Made by a program: the position numbers and the translations under genes
Assembly (NCBI GenBank): GCA_010645155.1
Contig: JAAGOF010000319.1
Coordinates: 88,594 to 152,593 of the forward strand
Direction: 5' to 3'
Length of the DNA: 64,000 bases
Origin: Tigriopus japonicus
Taxonomy: Eukaryota > Arthropoda > Copepoda > Harpacticoida > Harpacticidae
Notes under the pieces: generated by a model
What the model saw: only the letters and a program-made list of their open reading frames with translations
What the model was told of the DNA's origin: nothing
The model's database searches: none
Shown here: one piece after another, positions 1 through 11,423 of the stretch
Layout of the letters: every line of letters starts with the position of its first letter
How positions within the stretch are numbered: position 1 is the stretch's first letter

Positions 1-4
1 GCGA

Positions 5-702
5 CTACATTGGAGTAGGACCTAGGTTGCCCATAGGAAAAAGTGGGATGAGAAACGGGGTTATGGATGTTCGGGAGAAGGGTAGAAATAGGAATAGGTT
101 TTGAGGTAAGGGAAGGGAAATGGGACAAGGAGTTGGGAGGAGGAGGAGGACGAGAACGGAGAGGGGGATGCTAAAAGGATAAAATGTTTGGGGAATTGGT
201 TGGGGATTGGATGCTAACCTATAACCATATCTAGGAGACCCAGATTTTGCTGGTCTCGGTTTCCTCTGAGTACCTCGTACATGAACCTGTCTACACTCCA
301 CATTGAAACACATCCCACTACTCATTGATCTACGACACATGTACGGATGGAAGAAGGGGCACTCGACCTTTGAGCACCCTTTCTTGTTGTATTTCAAGAG
401 CCCAAACTTCAACAATTTTTGACACCACTGTGGGTGTTCAAAAGAGCTACAACCTTTTCTATCCGGACTACAAGGCTGCCTTTTGTGGTCAGGACAGACT
501 TCCTTACAAGCTAGAGCTTTCTGGACAATTTTTGGTTGAGCTACTTCAACCAACTCGACCTCAGTTGCCTCTGTTTCAGTGGAGTTGTCTACAGTTGAGG
601 CCACCTTTGAATCAACGAGCTTTCTGGTCTGACTAACCCAAGCAACCAGAGCCTCAACAATGAAAGCCTTCTTGACAACAGAGGGGTCCTTCCCTTCTAA
701 GG
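5..702 (-). CDS. Three-finger CCCH-like zinc-finger protein (3' exon or retroelement ORF)
   Basis: The frame is open from about 727 to a TAG at 5-7. The most 5' support is an acceptor-like pyrimidine tract ending in AG at 703-704, so the coding part may begin at 702 as a downstream exon; no in-frame ATG lies in the open part. An acidic, Thr/Glu-rich stretch is followed by three Cys/His clusters: CKEVCP...CSSFEHP, CSKVECPFFHPYMC and CFNVECRQVHVRGTQR. This spacing recalls the three-finger CCCH module seen in ORFs accompanying some invertebrate non-LTR retrotransposons and in RNA-binding proteins. The C-terminal 60 residues are low-complexity Pro/Leu/Phe/Ser and may be out of frame with the original protein. 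Whether this is a host gene, a domesticated ORF or a dead copy cannot be decided here. Confidence 0.5.
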
Positions 703-1105
703 CTATTTTTTGAATGGGAAAGATAGAGGTTTATTCTTCTTAAATTAATGGAAATCTCCCTTTGAACTGAGAAATACGCCAGGCCCTCATCCCCACCCTC
801 ATCATGATTATCGTTTCAATACTAGGGAGGATCTAGGCCCGCTTTGGCTACTGAATGGAGAAGAGTTGGACATGCGAGAGGCACAAGGCGGGAAAATATT
901 CTTTCTTGTTTTGTTTTTTGAGGCGGGCGGAGCCGGCGCTAATGGCAACAACAACGTCCAAAGAGGGTATGATGATTATTCAAAGTGTTTGATCTGGGCG
1001 TCAAAAATGCCAACTTGAAAACGCTGTATGATTCGTGTAATGGCGGCGTAAACAATGTCTTCTTTTCTTCGTTTTACTGCAGTAATGTACTGTAGTCATT
1101 ACTTG
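703..1105. other. Intergenic stretch, nothing recognised
   Basis: AT-rich to mixed sequence with a GC-rich patch around 920-950. No exon, RNA gene or repeat boundary was recognised. Confidence 0.5.
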
Positions 1106-1283
1106 TTACAATGCCACTATAGTTGGCCGCACTTGTATTGGTGTTTTGGCCGCGCCTCCTGCCGCACTCGTCGTTGTGGCGACGGCCGCACTTGCCGTGT
1201 TAGTGGTAGAGCTTTGCGTGGATTGGGTGGAAGCCGCGGCACCGCCGGCTTGGTAATTGCCCTGTCGGTAAGCAGCCATGTCT
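1106..1283 (-). CDS. Possible terminal exon of an HMG-box protein (orphan)
   Basis: On the minus strand, an acceptor-like AAAAG at 1284-1288 is followed by an open frame to a TAA at 1106-1108. It starts YDQDMAAYRQG, which matches the end of the third helix of an HMGB-type box (family pattern KYxxDIAAYR). It continues into a Gly/Ala/Ser/Thr/Gln-rich tail of about 45 residues. The rest of the HMG box should lie in exons further right, but none was found between 1306 and 9200. The exon could therefore be the end of a gene with a long intron, or a stranded fragment. The polypyrimidine tract is weak. Its GC is higher than its surroundings, which favours coding sequence. Confidence 0.35.
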
Positions 1284-1506
1284 TGGTCGTACTTTTGTCG
1301 ACGCAATGGATGCGTGAAATAAAAAAGATCATATTAAGGAGTTCAGTGGGTTTATTTTCCAACAAAACACATTATGGGAGAATCAGGAAAATGAACGAGG
1401 AATGGAATGAATCAACGCGAAGAGAAAATCAACTAAAAAAGCGAGGGCACCATTATAATCCAAAAAACACTTCTTAACAGTCGTCAAATGTACATGGGGT
1501 TTAGGT

Positions 1507-2790
1507 TTAATAGCTCTTTGACTTGGACAAACTTCGATCATACTCCGTGTGCAGACATTTTTTTGCGATTGTTCTGAAGATAAAATGCATGTTCTTCTTG
1601 ACCCTTAAAAATACAAATGGGACAAGATGATCAAATATCAAATGGGCTTTCCGAATCAAACTCATCCCAGATGCGCTCCATGCGTTTATGAAATCGATTA
1701 CTGTCTCTTTCATCAGAGACACGTTTATGGATTGTTGGGAATATATTTGATTCAGAGGGTTCCAAACGTGATGAACACACGCACGAACTTTTCCCCCACC
1801 ACGTCTTGATTATGTTGTTAAAGAATTATCTCTGGTGAAGACAAGTTATCCAAAAGCTTTTCACACTCATATGCCTTCATATGTTGGAAATAATTGTGCT
1901 TTTGAATTCTCTTCTCTCTTCAACAATCTGTGCCAAAAGGTCTAACGCATTTGAACACAAAACCAAGGGAAACATGGTCCGGCCCCATTTATTGGACAGC
2001 ATATTTTGTTACTTGGAAGAACTCTTTGAATTTTTGGTTGGAGGCCGTTAACGCCATATGAAGACCTGGTTCCACGTTAAGATCTTCCCGACTGGCTCCT
2101 ACAACCTTAGCCATAGCACGGTTGCTGATTCCAGTTTCAATTTTGGCCCTTTTGATTGGTTCAAGTGATATTTCAGCCTGGTTATCATGAAGAGTTTTCT
2201 TGTACTTTTAATCACTTTTAATGAGTGTTAACGGTGATCCATGCATGGTCAGGGACATTGGTGGGCCCTCCGTTTCTTTTAGTAACTTTGTGGCAATAAT
2301 TTCGAGAGTTCATTTAGGTACCAGATTTTTAACGTTTTCAATCCTCTGGTGTTCCGTGCAGACACATGATAAAAAAAAAAGAATGAAAAAAAGTTGAAAG
2401 TGTCCAAGCTCCACTTTTTCAACATTAAGGTATTGGCTGATGAAGTTTTTGGTTGTGCTCCACAACGACGTTTCCCAGTACACAACTTTGAGGATGACTT
2501 TGGTGTTTGGCACAAAGAAAACAATGGCACTTGGATCCACAGATGGGACGAAAATTCTACATTTGCGCGTAATCCGGGAATGGTGGAATTATAGATTTGT
2601 TGTCTCCATTTCCAAAACTCTTTAGCTTCTTTGAGCATGACGAGCATAATTCAGTGGGCAATCTCTGATCTTCCGGGATGTATCCATCCATCAATGAAAT
2701 CCTGGACTCGCCAAAGATATGTTGGAGAGATTTTGATGTAGCTTCTACCCAAACACACAAGGCAAAGGCCGGCTCGGGACTTCAGATGGC
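1507..2790 (-). pseudogene. Decayed gene copy: Cys-rich N-terminus plus alpha-helical parts
   Basis: Several minus-strand pieces look like one protein cut by frameshifts and stops. Reading rightmost first: a CLVC-type pair at about 2740-2790 in one frame, then a different frame at about 2570-2750 carrying HIFGESRISLMDGY, IPEDQRLP and ELCSSCSKKL. A piece at about 2031-2210 carries KRAKIETGISNRAMAK and VVGASREDLNVEPGLHMAL and ends at a stop at about 2030. A short piece follows at about 1820-1880, and another at 1507-1722 contains FINAWSASGMSLIRKAHLIF. The CxxC ... CxxC arrangement recalls small zinc-binding domains of repetitive gene families in copepods and other invertebrates, but no named family is claimed. 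At least two frame changes and internal stops (for example near 2203) show it is not functional. Confidence 0.45.
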
Positions 2791-2807
2791 CTTCTATTTC
2801 GAACTAA

Positions 2808-2834
2808 CCAGTCAATCAATCAGTCAATCAATCG
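2808..2834. repeat. Short (TCAATCAA)-type microsatellite
   Basis: The tetranucleotide-like unit TCAA/TCAG repeats about six times with minor changes. It has no coding context. Confidence 0.6.
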
Positions 2835-2849
2835 GGTGTAAGGCTCAGT

Positions 2850-3550
2850 GGGTGAAGGTGTTGATGTTGAGAAGAAGAGAGTAAACAGGATTGCGAATCT
2901 AACCATTCTGTTTATGCCAAAACAACATCGAACTTCTAACTTCCTTAAACTTCAGTGGTTGGTTGCTTCTTTTAGATTAAAGGTGGAAATACTGAGCCTT
3001 TATTTTAGATTATTTTTTTTGCTTCCCATGGAAAAATTACAGATGGCGCATTAGCCGCAATTTAGTCAACTCGATAAATAATTGGAAAGGAAAGCAAGAT
3101 TTGTGGTTGAGCATATTTCTATGCTCAATAAATTGGGCATTGTTGTTCCAAAGGAAAGCTCAAATTGATCTAAATAAAAAAAAGACGTTACAACTTATTG
3201 CTAAGTAATAATTACCCTGTAATAAGAGGACAATTAAAAATGGCCTGGCTTATTAATGAACAAATAGGGGCACATGTAACTGAGTTCGGCAATTCTTACA
3301 TTCAGCTCAACCAGTAGAAAGTGTTGTGCCATGGGATTTTGAAAGCTATTAAAATCAAGATTAACCTTAAAAATGGACACATTTCTACAAGCAAAACATG
3401 ATTTCCAAACAAATCAATTCATCCTGCATCCCATGGACGGTTTGATTTTGCTCCCCCAATTCAATTACAATTCCCCGAGGCTGTTTAATGGCCCTTTTAA
3501 CCGTGAAAAATAAGCGAATCCAAATTCCAAATACAGTCCATTCATTATCG
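2850..3550. other. Intergenic stretch, nothing recognised
   Basis: AT-rich sequence without exon-like frames or clear repeat ends. Confidence 0.5.
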
Positions 3551-3559
3551 TCCGAACTA

Positions 3560-4010
3560 GAGCTATAAAAGAGTACAGTCATAAAGTGCGCCATCTAGTG
3601 GATTTCATGCGGCAACAGCTCGCCGTTCCCATGATACACATATTTTTGAAGATTGCAACGGTCATTCATCAGTTATGGACAAACTAAAGTGCCTCAAATG
3701 TTGACTGAGTATTGTTAATGGACCTGTGGTGGGTTTTGGTTGAAATTATTAGTGAAATCCCTCTCAAAATGGCATGGAAATCTGACTATTATAAAGGTGA
3801 TTTAAGCATGATATATGTCAAAATTCATCAGAAAAACACTAAGGTATCGTTTGGAGTTCGGCCATCAACATTTTAGGCACTTTAGTTTGTCCAAAACTGA
3901 TGAATGACCGTCGCAATCTTCAAAAATGTGAGTATCATGGGAACGGCGGGCTGTTGCCGCATGAAATCCACTAGATGGCGCACTTTATGACTGTACTCTG
4001 TTATTATAGT
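3560..4010. mobile_element. 460-bp TA-flanked MITE family, copy A (ends eroded)
   Basis: This copy is nearly identical over about 450 bp to copy C at 57518-57977. Long terminal inverted repeats are visible: GTACAGTCATAAAGTGCGCC near the left end, and its reverse complement near 3975-3998. Unlike copies B and C, both extreme ends are altered: the left starts GAGCTATAAAAG and the right stops at TATTATAGT without GCTC. The 7-mer TCCGAAC occurs on both sides (3551-3557 and 4010-4016). The element has no coding capacity and looks like a non-autonomous Tc1/mariner-type repeat. Confidence 0.85.
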
Positions 4011-4390
4011 CCGAACCACATTATGAAACTGATTTTGTTTCAAGAACGACTCCCCTGCTCAAGGTTCTATCCTCAAAAAATATCCTAACTTTGAACATAC
4101 AATACAAAGTCTAAAATTGATGGAATTCATGGGACACTGAAAAAAAGTGTTGGGTGAAGACCACTACTACTTCAGTTATGCAGGCCTCAAGCGGACTTCA
4201 TCGTCTCACTTTGTCACAATTTACCATCAACATTTTTTGCGACTCTAATTCAAAACAACCCTGTGTATCCTATTTGCCTTCATTCAGGCCAATACATGTA
4301 TACTCTGATGTAAAATCAAAGTTTCAAGACGAAATCATGAATTTCCCGACCACTTGGACAGAATATACCTATATCTGTTTTCTTCAACTG

Positions 4391-4617
4391 CAGGCCCACA
4401 TGTGGACTCAAGGGTGGTTTTGGGTGGGCCAAGGAGTTATGGGGAAATTCCAAAATAGTGGGCCCTGGAGCCATTCATAGTACAAAATCGTGAGCCCAGA
4501 GCTCTTTGATCTTTGAACTGTGGGCCCACGAACCTCCTACCATTTGATTGGCGGGCCCCAGACTACATGAGGTCAAAGTTGGTGGGTCTTGACCCAAAAG
4601 TAATTGCCGATCCCTGC
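4391..4617 (+). mobile_element. Degraded hAT MITE, CAGGGGTCGGCAAC family, copy 1
   Basis: Same family as 55253-55483. It shares the GTGGGCC-rich interior (for example TTATGGGGAAATTCC and GAGCTCTTTGATC), and its right end is ATTGCCGATCCCTG. The left terminus has decayed to CAGGCCCACATG. No target duplication could be seen. Confidence 0.7.
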
Positions 4618-4619
4618 AC

Positions 4620-5700
4620 TAGGGAGTTAGTCTTGGTTTACAATGGAACTCTAATATGTTCCAAACCTGTATTATATCAGTAATGTTTTATGTTCAAAAG
4701 AGCCCTCTGATAAGGTATTGAAAATTCAATCAAACATTTTAGTCTAAATTAAAGCTAAACACTGGAATGGAAGACAGGATGCATTTTACCAATTACATTT
4801 AAAATTTATACCGTTACTTTGTACTTTCAAATTTGTGGTATGGGGTTAAAGTTGGATTAAAAATGCTTAATACTTGGTCATCTCTTGGTGCAAAAAAACT
4901 ACTGTCGCATAACTTCTAATCATTGTACGGCGTACCTTGGTAAATGCCATATTTCCTTATTTCAAGACATTTACTTGTGTTTAACTTTGTTGTACTTTTT
5001 TTATAAATTTCTTATGATCAGCAAATATTGTTTCGACACTTGTTGAAAAATGCCTTCAAAAGAGCAGAAGTCTAACAAAACTATAGTGTGTTAATGTAGT
5101 TATATTTATGCGCTAAAATATGTTCTATAATATGGGCCATGATATGATTAAAAGGAAGGTTCAATCAGACACAAAAGTCATGCCATTATCGTATTTTCAA
5201 CCCAAATATTTTAGCTATGATTAGAATGATCAAATATCCAGTGTGGCTCTGCTAGATTGTGGAATGTTTTAGTATTAGTTTAGGATGTAGTTAAATAACA
5301 AATATGTGGCGGAACACCAAGTGTTGTGTGGATGTCCGGTGTTTTCTTCATTCAGGATTCTACCTCATTATAAACCAAAGTAAAAATACAATTAGTAAAT
5401 AGCGGAAATCAAATCTTACTTGGTCCTAGAGATACGGAATTGGTTTGGGAACAATCCAACCAAAAACAACTTAAATACTTGATGTCCATCATGATTCAAG
5501 AGCTCTTACAATCTCAATCATACATCAACATTAAGGCAAAGGAATGGCAACTTAATAAATAAACTTTGAGCCGTCATTCCACATCTTACAATGTGCTTGA
5601 TAGTATAACAAATATCATTTTAAAGGATAGGGAGACTATTTGGGGATTGTTCAACTAAAATATTACATCAAAAAATATTTTGGTTCAAAACTACGACAAA
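4620..5700. other. Intergenic AT-rich stretch, nothing recognised
   Basis: No convincing exon, RNA gene or terminal-repeat pair was seen in this interval. Confidence 0.5.
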
Positions 5701-6374
5701 ACTTTAAGGTCAGATTGTATTGCCTCCATGGTATGTGACCAAAACCTCCAACAAAGGGACGTTCCATAGATTTTGGATATTGTTGCTGGTTACTTTGAGA
5801 TAGAAACCACTACTTCGAACGTATTGTGGAACAACTGATTTCGAGTTTGGGCAGGTTGGATAAATAAAGGTTGAACAGCATTGGCGATAGTGGATCCCCT
5901 TGCAAAAGGCCAATAGAGGTGAAATTACATGGGGAAAGTTCCTCAACAATATGAATGGAGCATGTGAGGGGTATATGGATGTTGGCCAACAGGACACATG
6001 TAGAAAGAAGAATTCCTCACATTTGGATTTTGAGAAATAACCGCGTTCAGTCTACCCTGTCCAATACTCTAAAGAAATCCACAAAGCATCCGTTAGCTCT
6101 CCTCATAAAGCTGAAGAATATGTGCTCAATTTCATAGAGGAGAGTGGCTGCCAACGTAGTTGATCAATTTCTCCGGAAACCAAATTGTAACTCGGGATGG
6201 AGATTCCAATCCTTGGCCAATCCGGATAAACAGACAACTAGCAGGGTGGACATCATCTTCAAGAAGGGGTTTTCCAAGACAATAAATGATCCGATTGATT
6301 GTGCCATTTTTCTCAATACCCTTACAATAGCCGATAATTTGGCTTTAGGTTTGATAAAAGGCAAAGGCAAGTGA
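5700..6374 (-). pseudogene. Broken non-LTR (LINE) reverse transcriptase fragment
   Basis: Read on the minus strand from 6374, one frame gives a stretch ending LQFGFRR, the usual finger-region motif of non-LTR reverse transcriptases, then meets a TAG at about 6168. After this stop the open frame carries the expected spacer with a VDFFRVLDRVD motif where the catalytic FxDFxxAFDxV block belongs. A later frame, near 5850-5910, has GLLQGDPLSPMLFNLYLSNL, the conserved GxPQGxxLSPxLFxLY block. The YxDD block was not found. Stops and frame changes make this a dead, 5'-truncated copy. Confidence 0.8.
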
Positions 6375-9160
6375 TATCTTGTAAGAAAGTTACAAATTGT
6401 ATGGTCTTAATAGAAAAAGTCCAAGTACTAAGAACTCCTATGAGGAAAACAGCATCCGTTGTTAGGAACTGATGAAACCCAATCGTTAAAACCCAATCAG
6501 AAAGTATTGGCCTGCAAAATGAAAAACGAATGTCATTTTGGCTCAATTTGGAAAACTCTCTGTCTTAGAACCAATTACAGCAATTACTAGTGACGTCAAC
6601 ATTTTTGGCGGGAAAAAAAGTTCGGAAGACCTGTGTTTCTGATGAGCGTGCGAGGTAACTAAAACGAAGGTTTAGGCCTGGTGATTGCAGCAATGCCTTT
6701 CTTATCTGCACAAAATTGAAGTTGAAATAGCAATTCTTGACATTGCATTTGCAAAAAAATATGTTTTGTTGCTTTTATCTAAAATTTCGCTACATAAGTT
6801 GAGGGGGTTCTTCCGAACTTTGAAATTAGGAATGCCCGACTTTGAATGACAAGATGGCCAGAGGAGATCGGTTCCTGGGGCAAATAAACGTATAAACAAA
6901 TAATTTGTTTAATTGAAGGCTTCCAATTACTCCATTTGTTTTCAAATTACTTTGCAATACTTCTCAACATACATTAACCATGCCATTGCCCATAAATGCA
7001 ACATCTTTCGAAAATCTGACCCTTGAAAACTGAGATTTTTTTGGCAAGCCTACACTGCTAACGGCAGTTAGAGACGGCAGCAGGTCCGTAAAATGATACG
7101 GTAATCACTCCCATAGGGACAAATATGTTGGATTGCAGCGTCAATCAATTGACAGTCACTCTGGTAGCTCGAGAGACTGGGTAGTTCTTGGGTCATTGTT
7201 CAGGTCTCGTCAGATGAATTTGACCACTTAAAGAGGATCGTGAATGATTCTGATGAAAATAGATTCATTCAAAAAAACTTTTATTTTGTTAGACCTGAGT
7301 CCCTTAGTCCACTGTAAGATGATGTGTGCATTTTTATGCATCGATGGTATGTTTTTGGGGATCGATATTGGTCTAAAGCTCTATGATTCAATTAGTTTTT
7401 TTTTTGAAGTTGAAACTAACTCTGTGACCAGATTGCAATTGATACACTAATCTGAAACTGGGCGTTATTCAGTAAAACTTGATCATCCAATTTCTTCTAA
7501 AGCCGAATCTTATGCTATACCACGAGCTATTTAGTCAGCAATCTTTCCAAACCTTACTAGTGACAGGAGAAGTTGTAAATTGATACCTTACATCTTTAGA
7601 CTTAACAGCTTTGAGTGTAGATGACCAAGCAACAAAGTTCACGACGAATTAGGGATGCCTCAATACGTGGAATGTTATTACTTTCACTTATTTCTTTTCA
7701 AACCAAATTGCATTACAGATTGGTCTTTGCACATCTTTATGCCCAGGTTTCTCGAACCAAGATACTAGTGATGATGAGCACTAGCCTACAATTCTGAGAA
7801 TTTTTGAGGAGAACATCAAATGTTAATGTCCAATACTTTAAACACATTTAAAGTGCATTTACACACGCTATATCAAAATGAACAAAAATATTCCTAAATA
7901 CATCATAAATACTCTAATTTGAAAGGACACTAATAAGCGCAAAAAGGGCAACGTCGTTGAGAAGAATCAGCCAGATCCTGGAATCAAATTTACTCGTTCC
8001 TTCCTGATTCAAATGAGCGCTAGAAGTGGGAGTTGTAGTTCCACTGTGAAGTCTTCCAAACCTGACCCCGTATTGGATCAAAACTTGGGATTAATAATAC
8101 CCTTTCCTCCGTCCACTTTTGGGTCTTAGCTCATTTTCTATAAAAAATAGAACACATTTTAATTTCAAAATTTATGAATAATTACTATATTGAGACCCAC
8201 TCACAAACGTAATATACAAACACTGTATATTTCCAATGGTAAACACGATAGTTTATTCAGAATCTTTTGTAATATTTATGTAATATAATATCATTGTGTT
8301 ATTAACTAACCTAAACAGGCAATCCTACCAAGTAATGTGATCCAAGACTTCAGGTTTTACATGCAACACTCTAAATTCGACTTTCACCGATGCTTCGGTG
8401 ATTTTATCTTAGTTTAGTACTAAACAATGCGTTAGATGGCGTTACTATCGCAAACTGATGCGAGTTGGTTGATGATGCTTGCATCACCGCTAGAGGGCCA
8501 TCGATTTGTGTCGAAAAAAAGTTTAGAAACAGTGGTCAGATATATTTATCATTATTCAATGTAAGGACTGCAAAAGCCCATAAAGTTGTCGTCTGCTTCC
8601 CTATACGACTGAAATATTTTGCACTATTTTAGCCACATAGAAAACTGTTGTACTCAAAACCAGTTTTTGCACAAATGTAACAGGTTTCTGGCGAGAATCT
8701 CGGGAAAATGCATGAAAATTGCTAAAAATTGCACAAAACTTAAAAGATTGCAAAAAATGGAAATAAACGGGAAAATTGCAAAAAGTTGCATTTACTAGAG
8801 AATGACATCCCTAGTCATATGATACGGTAACCGCTCCCATGGGCCAAGCAACTCAGCACAGCCAACGACCCTCTTTACCACAAGCCGTATGATCTAAAAG
8901 TTGAACCTCAAATCTTAGAATCTCGTTTTTCAAATCTAGTATTGGATTGAGAAAATGCTCGAAGTTTTCAAGACTCAGGAAGTGCATATGCTTTCCCCGA
9001 CAATCAAAATAGTATAAAATGCAAGCTTTACCATCTGTGCACCATAATCAAGCAAAGCTTATACAAAGTGTGTAGAAACCATAACAAAATTGTCTTTATA
9101 AAAGGCATACTTTTCAAGAAACGAGCCCTTTTATCGGTAGACAGAAACCGTTATAAAACC
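6375..9160. other. Intergenic AT-rich stretch with a short duplicated motif
   Basis: No gene was recognised. A motif of about 27 bp, ATGATACGGTAAYCRCTCCCAT, occurs at about 7094-7116 and again at about 8819-8841, suggesting ends or relics of one repeat. A run of short TTGCA/TTGCAAAA units lies at 8700-8790. Confidence 0.45.
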
Positions 9161-9166
9161 TTTATT
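9161..9166 (-). terminator. Poly(A) signal of the MCCC2-like gene
   Basis: AATAAA on the minus strand, 57 nt past the stop codon at 9223. An earlier AATAAA overlaps the last codons and is less likely to be the signal used. Confidence 0.5.
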
Positions 9167-9222
9167 TCAAAGTCGGTACACCAGACGAAAATGACAGAGG
9201 CAAAATTGTCCATTTCTTATTT

Positions 9223-11348
9223 TTACATGCGAAACACTTTATTCTCCATTCCATTGTGATCGGTTTTGGGTTTAAAATTAAGGCAGCTGAGGTAAAAGGC
9301 TTTGACGAGAATTTTGCGGCTCTCTTGGGGTAGGATGATGCCATCACAGGTGCTTCTAGATAACCAATATTGAGCGCTTTCCATGGAGACATCCAAAGGA
9401 TCAGAGTCACATGTTGATGAGAATTCAAACCCGTCTTTTTTCAATCCAGATCCAGGCCACATAAAATTGAAAGCAGCATTGCCCGAAGGCCCACACATGG
9501 TCATAAGCTCGTCATGACACACTGGTGCCAGAGCCAAAGTAATTTTGGGAACCCTGGCCACTGCTTGAGCGCGAATCATTTTAGCTCTTTCCTTCAGGGT
9601 TACTTGATCCCTGTCCAATTGTTCCAACCCGGAATTGGAGCTATTTTGAAGGAAGAGTAAAGGAATATTCCTTTGATCACAAAGCTGGATAAAATGAGCT
9701 CCTTTTTGTGCATCTAGTTGCGTAATGTCACCCCCATTTCCAATTACACCAATCAGACGACCATCCAGGAACCCAAATCCTGTGACCAAGTTTGGTCCAA
9801 AGCGTTTCTTGAATTCGGTGAAGCGTGATCCGTCCACAAGGCATTGAATAACACTGTAGATCCCATCTTTATCAAGTTTATTAAGGCCACTCAGGCCAAT
9901 CAAATCCTCTGAATCTGCCTTTGGAGGATCAATTGGTTTAGAATTAGGCGACCAGTTCTCATTGATGTTTAGGGTGGCAATAATGTCTCTGACAATCTCA
10001 AATGATTCGGCCTCAGTCTCGGCAAAATGGTCAGCAATCCCACTGGTCTCACAATGAAGTCGTGCCCCACCCAATTGTTCCCCTGTTACCACTTCACCCG
10101 TGGCTGCCTTGACCAAGGGCGGTCCTCCAAGATAGATATTGGCAATTTTATTGACCATGATTGCCTCATCCGACATGGTGGGCGTGTATGCTCCTCCAGC
10201 AGTGCACATTCCTGATACCAAAGCTATTTGCGGGATACCTTCCCCACTCATGATTGCTTGATTTCTAAACGTGCGACCCCCATGCTTTAGATCTGGGAAA
10301 ATTTCTGATTGCAGAGGCAAAAACGCACCACCAGTGTCCACGACATAAAGAGTTGGAAGTCTTAGGTTGTGCGCGATTTCCTGGAAATCGGAAGCTATCT
10401 TTATGAATTATCAGAGGTTTTGAATGAAGGGGATGCATTCACCTGGGCCCTTAAAGATTTGGTAACCGTTATTGGATATGAGGTGCCACCTTTCACGGTG
10501 GCATCATTAGCGATAAACATGACATGGGTGTCATGGATCCGACCGATTCCTGTGATGGTTCCACCTCCTGGGACATCTCCATATTCCAAATCAATTCCAA
10601 CCGTTGCTCCCACTTCCAAGAAATCGTCCATTGCTCCCTCATCCAAGATTTGTTGAATTCTGTCCCAAACTAGGACCTTCTTATTTTTCTTCACATGGCG
10701 TTCAATACCCTGTAAATAGTTGGGTTAGTTGGGTAAATTAAATTTAGTTTTGTAAATTACAAACACCTTTTAATATTTTTTGACAGGAGTAATTAAATAA
10801 TTGTCACTGCAAGAAAGCTACATTTCAGTTTTTACTTTGCCTCTCTTGCTTACACCGTTTCCTTCGACAAAATTTGGCTTTGAAGCCGTTTCAAAGTCAA
10901 TCTTTATTATGCAAACACACTTTAGATTTCCGCCATTGTTGACATTTTGCCAGAATAACTTTCACACGATATTTCACTGCAAAGGTATCCGATGTAACAA
11001 ATGAATAAAAAATGATTGGTTCATCTTTGGGCTATCCAAATGATGACAAGTGTATTTTCTATCTCCTTCAGTTAATAAATATAAAACCTAAAGGCCATGA
11101 TTTCAACGGTGTTCGTCGAATAAAAACTTCTCCTTGACCACGGTTTGTACCTTCACGCCACCTCCATTTCGACAATATTCCAGCCGCTTTTTATGCATAT
11201 CTATCCATTTTTGCCCTTTATCAATCTGTGATGCTTCAAACTTTAACTTCGATGCCAAAACAGGAAAGGGTTTGGAGCTAGAATAGGCTCTAAATGAAGT
11301 GCATATTGAATTGTTCACACCACGAAGTTTTTGAAATCTAGACAACAT
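9223..11348 (-). CDS. Methylcrotonoyl-CoA carboxylase beta-chain homologue, divergent C-terminal active site
   Basis: Three coding exons: 11348-11151, 10709-10443 and 10380-9223, all joined in phase 0 (donors AAG|GTACAA and CAG|GTGAAT; introns 441 and 62 bp). They encode 540 residues, against about 563 in human MCCC2. The N-terminus (MLSRFQKLRGVNNSIC...) is basic and Ser-rich, like a mitochondrial transit peptide. The N-terminal carboxyltransferase half matches the family closely: GGGVK, YGDVPGGGTITGIGR, ANDATVKGG, then DTGGAFLP at about 170-177 (the first oxyanion loop), CTAGGAYTP, and GGPPLVKAATGE. In the C-terminal half VDGSRFTEFK, GNGG, QLCDQRNIPLLFLQN and VPKITL are kept. However, the family's TGFMVG loop is SSNSG (about 402-406), and the GSYGAGNYGMCGRAYSPRF region reads APVCHDELMTMCGPSGNAAF (440-459). 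The usual enzyme carboxylates methylcrotonyl-CoA in leucine breakdown; this one may be inactive or altered. Confidence 0.9.
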
Positions 11349-11423
11349 TGTTTTAGGGTTTTAATCACATAAGTAACATTGACAAGTCCACCTTCAGACT
11401 ACACAAGAGACTACATATCAAAT

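Noticed and set aside
1055..1477. 140-residue plus-strand frame
   Set aside because: Opposite-strand shadow of the HMG-like exon; no support of its own.
7094..8841. Two copies of a ~27-bp motif as possible terminal repeats of one 1.7-kb element
   Set aside because: They are in direct, not inverted, orientation and nothing between them looks like a transposon; kept only as a note.
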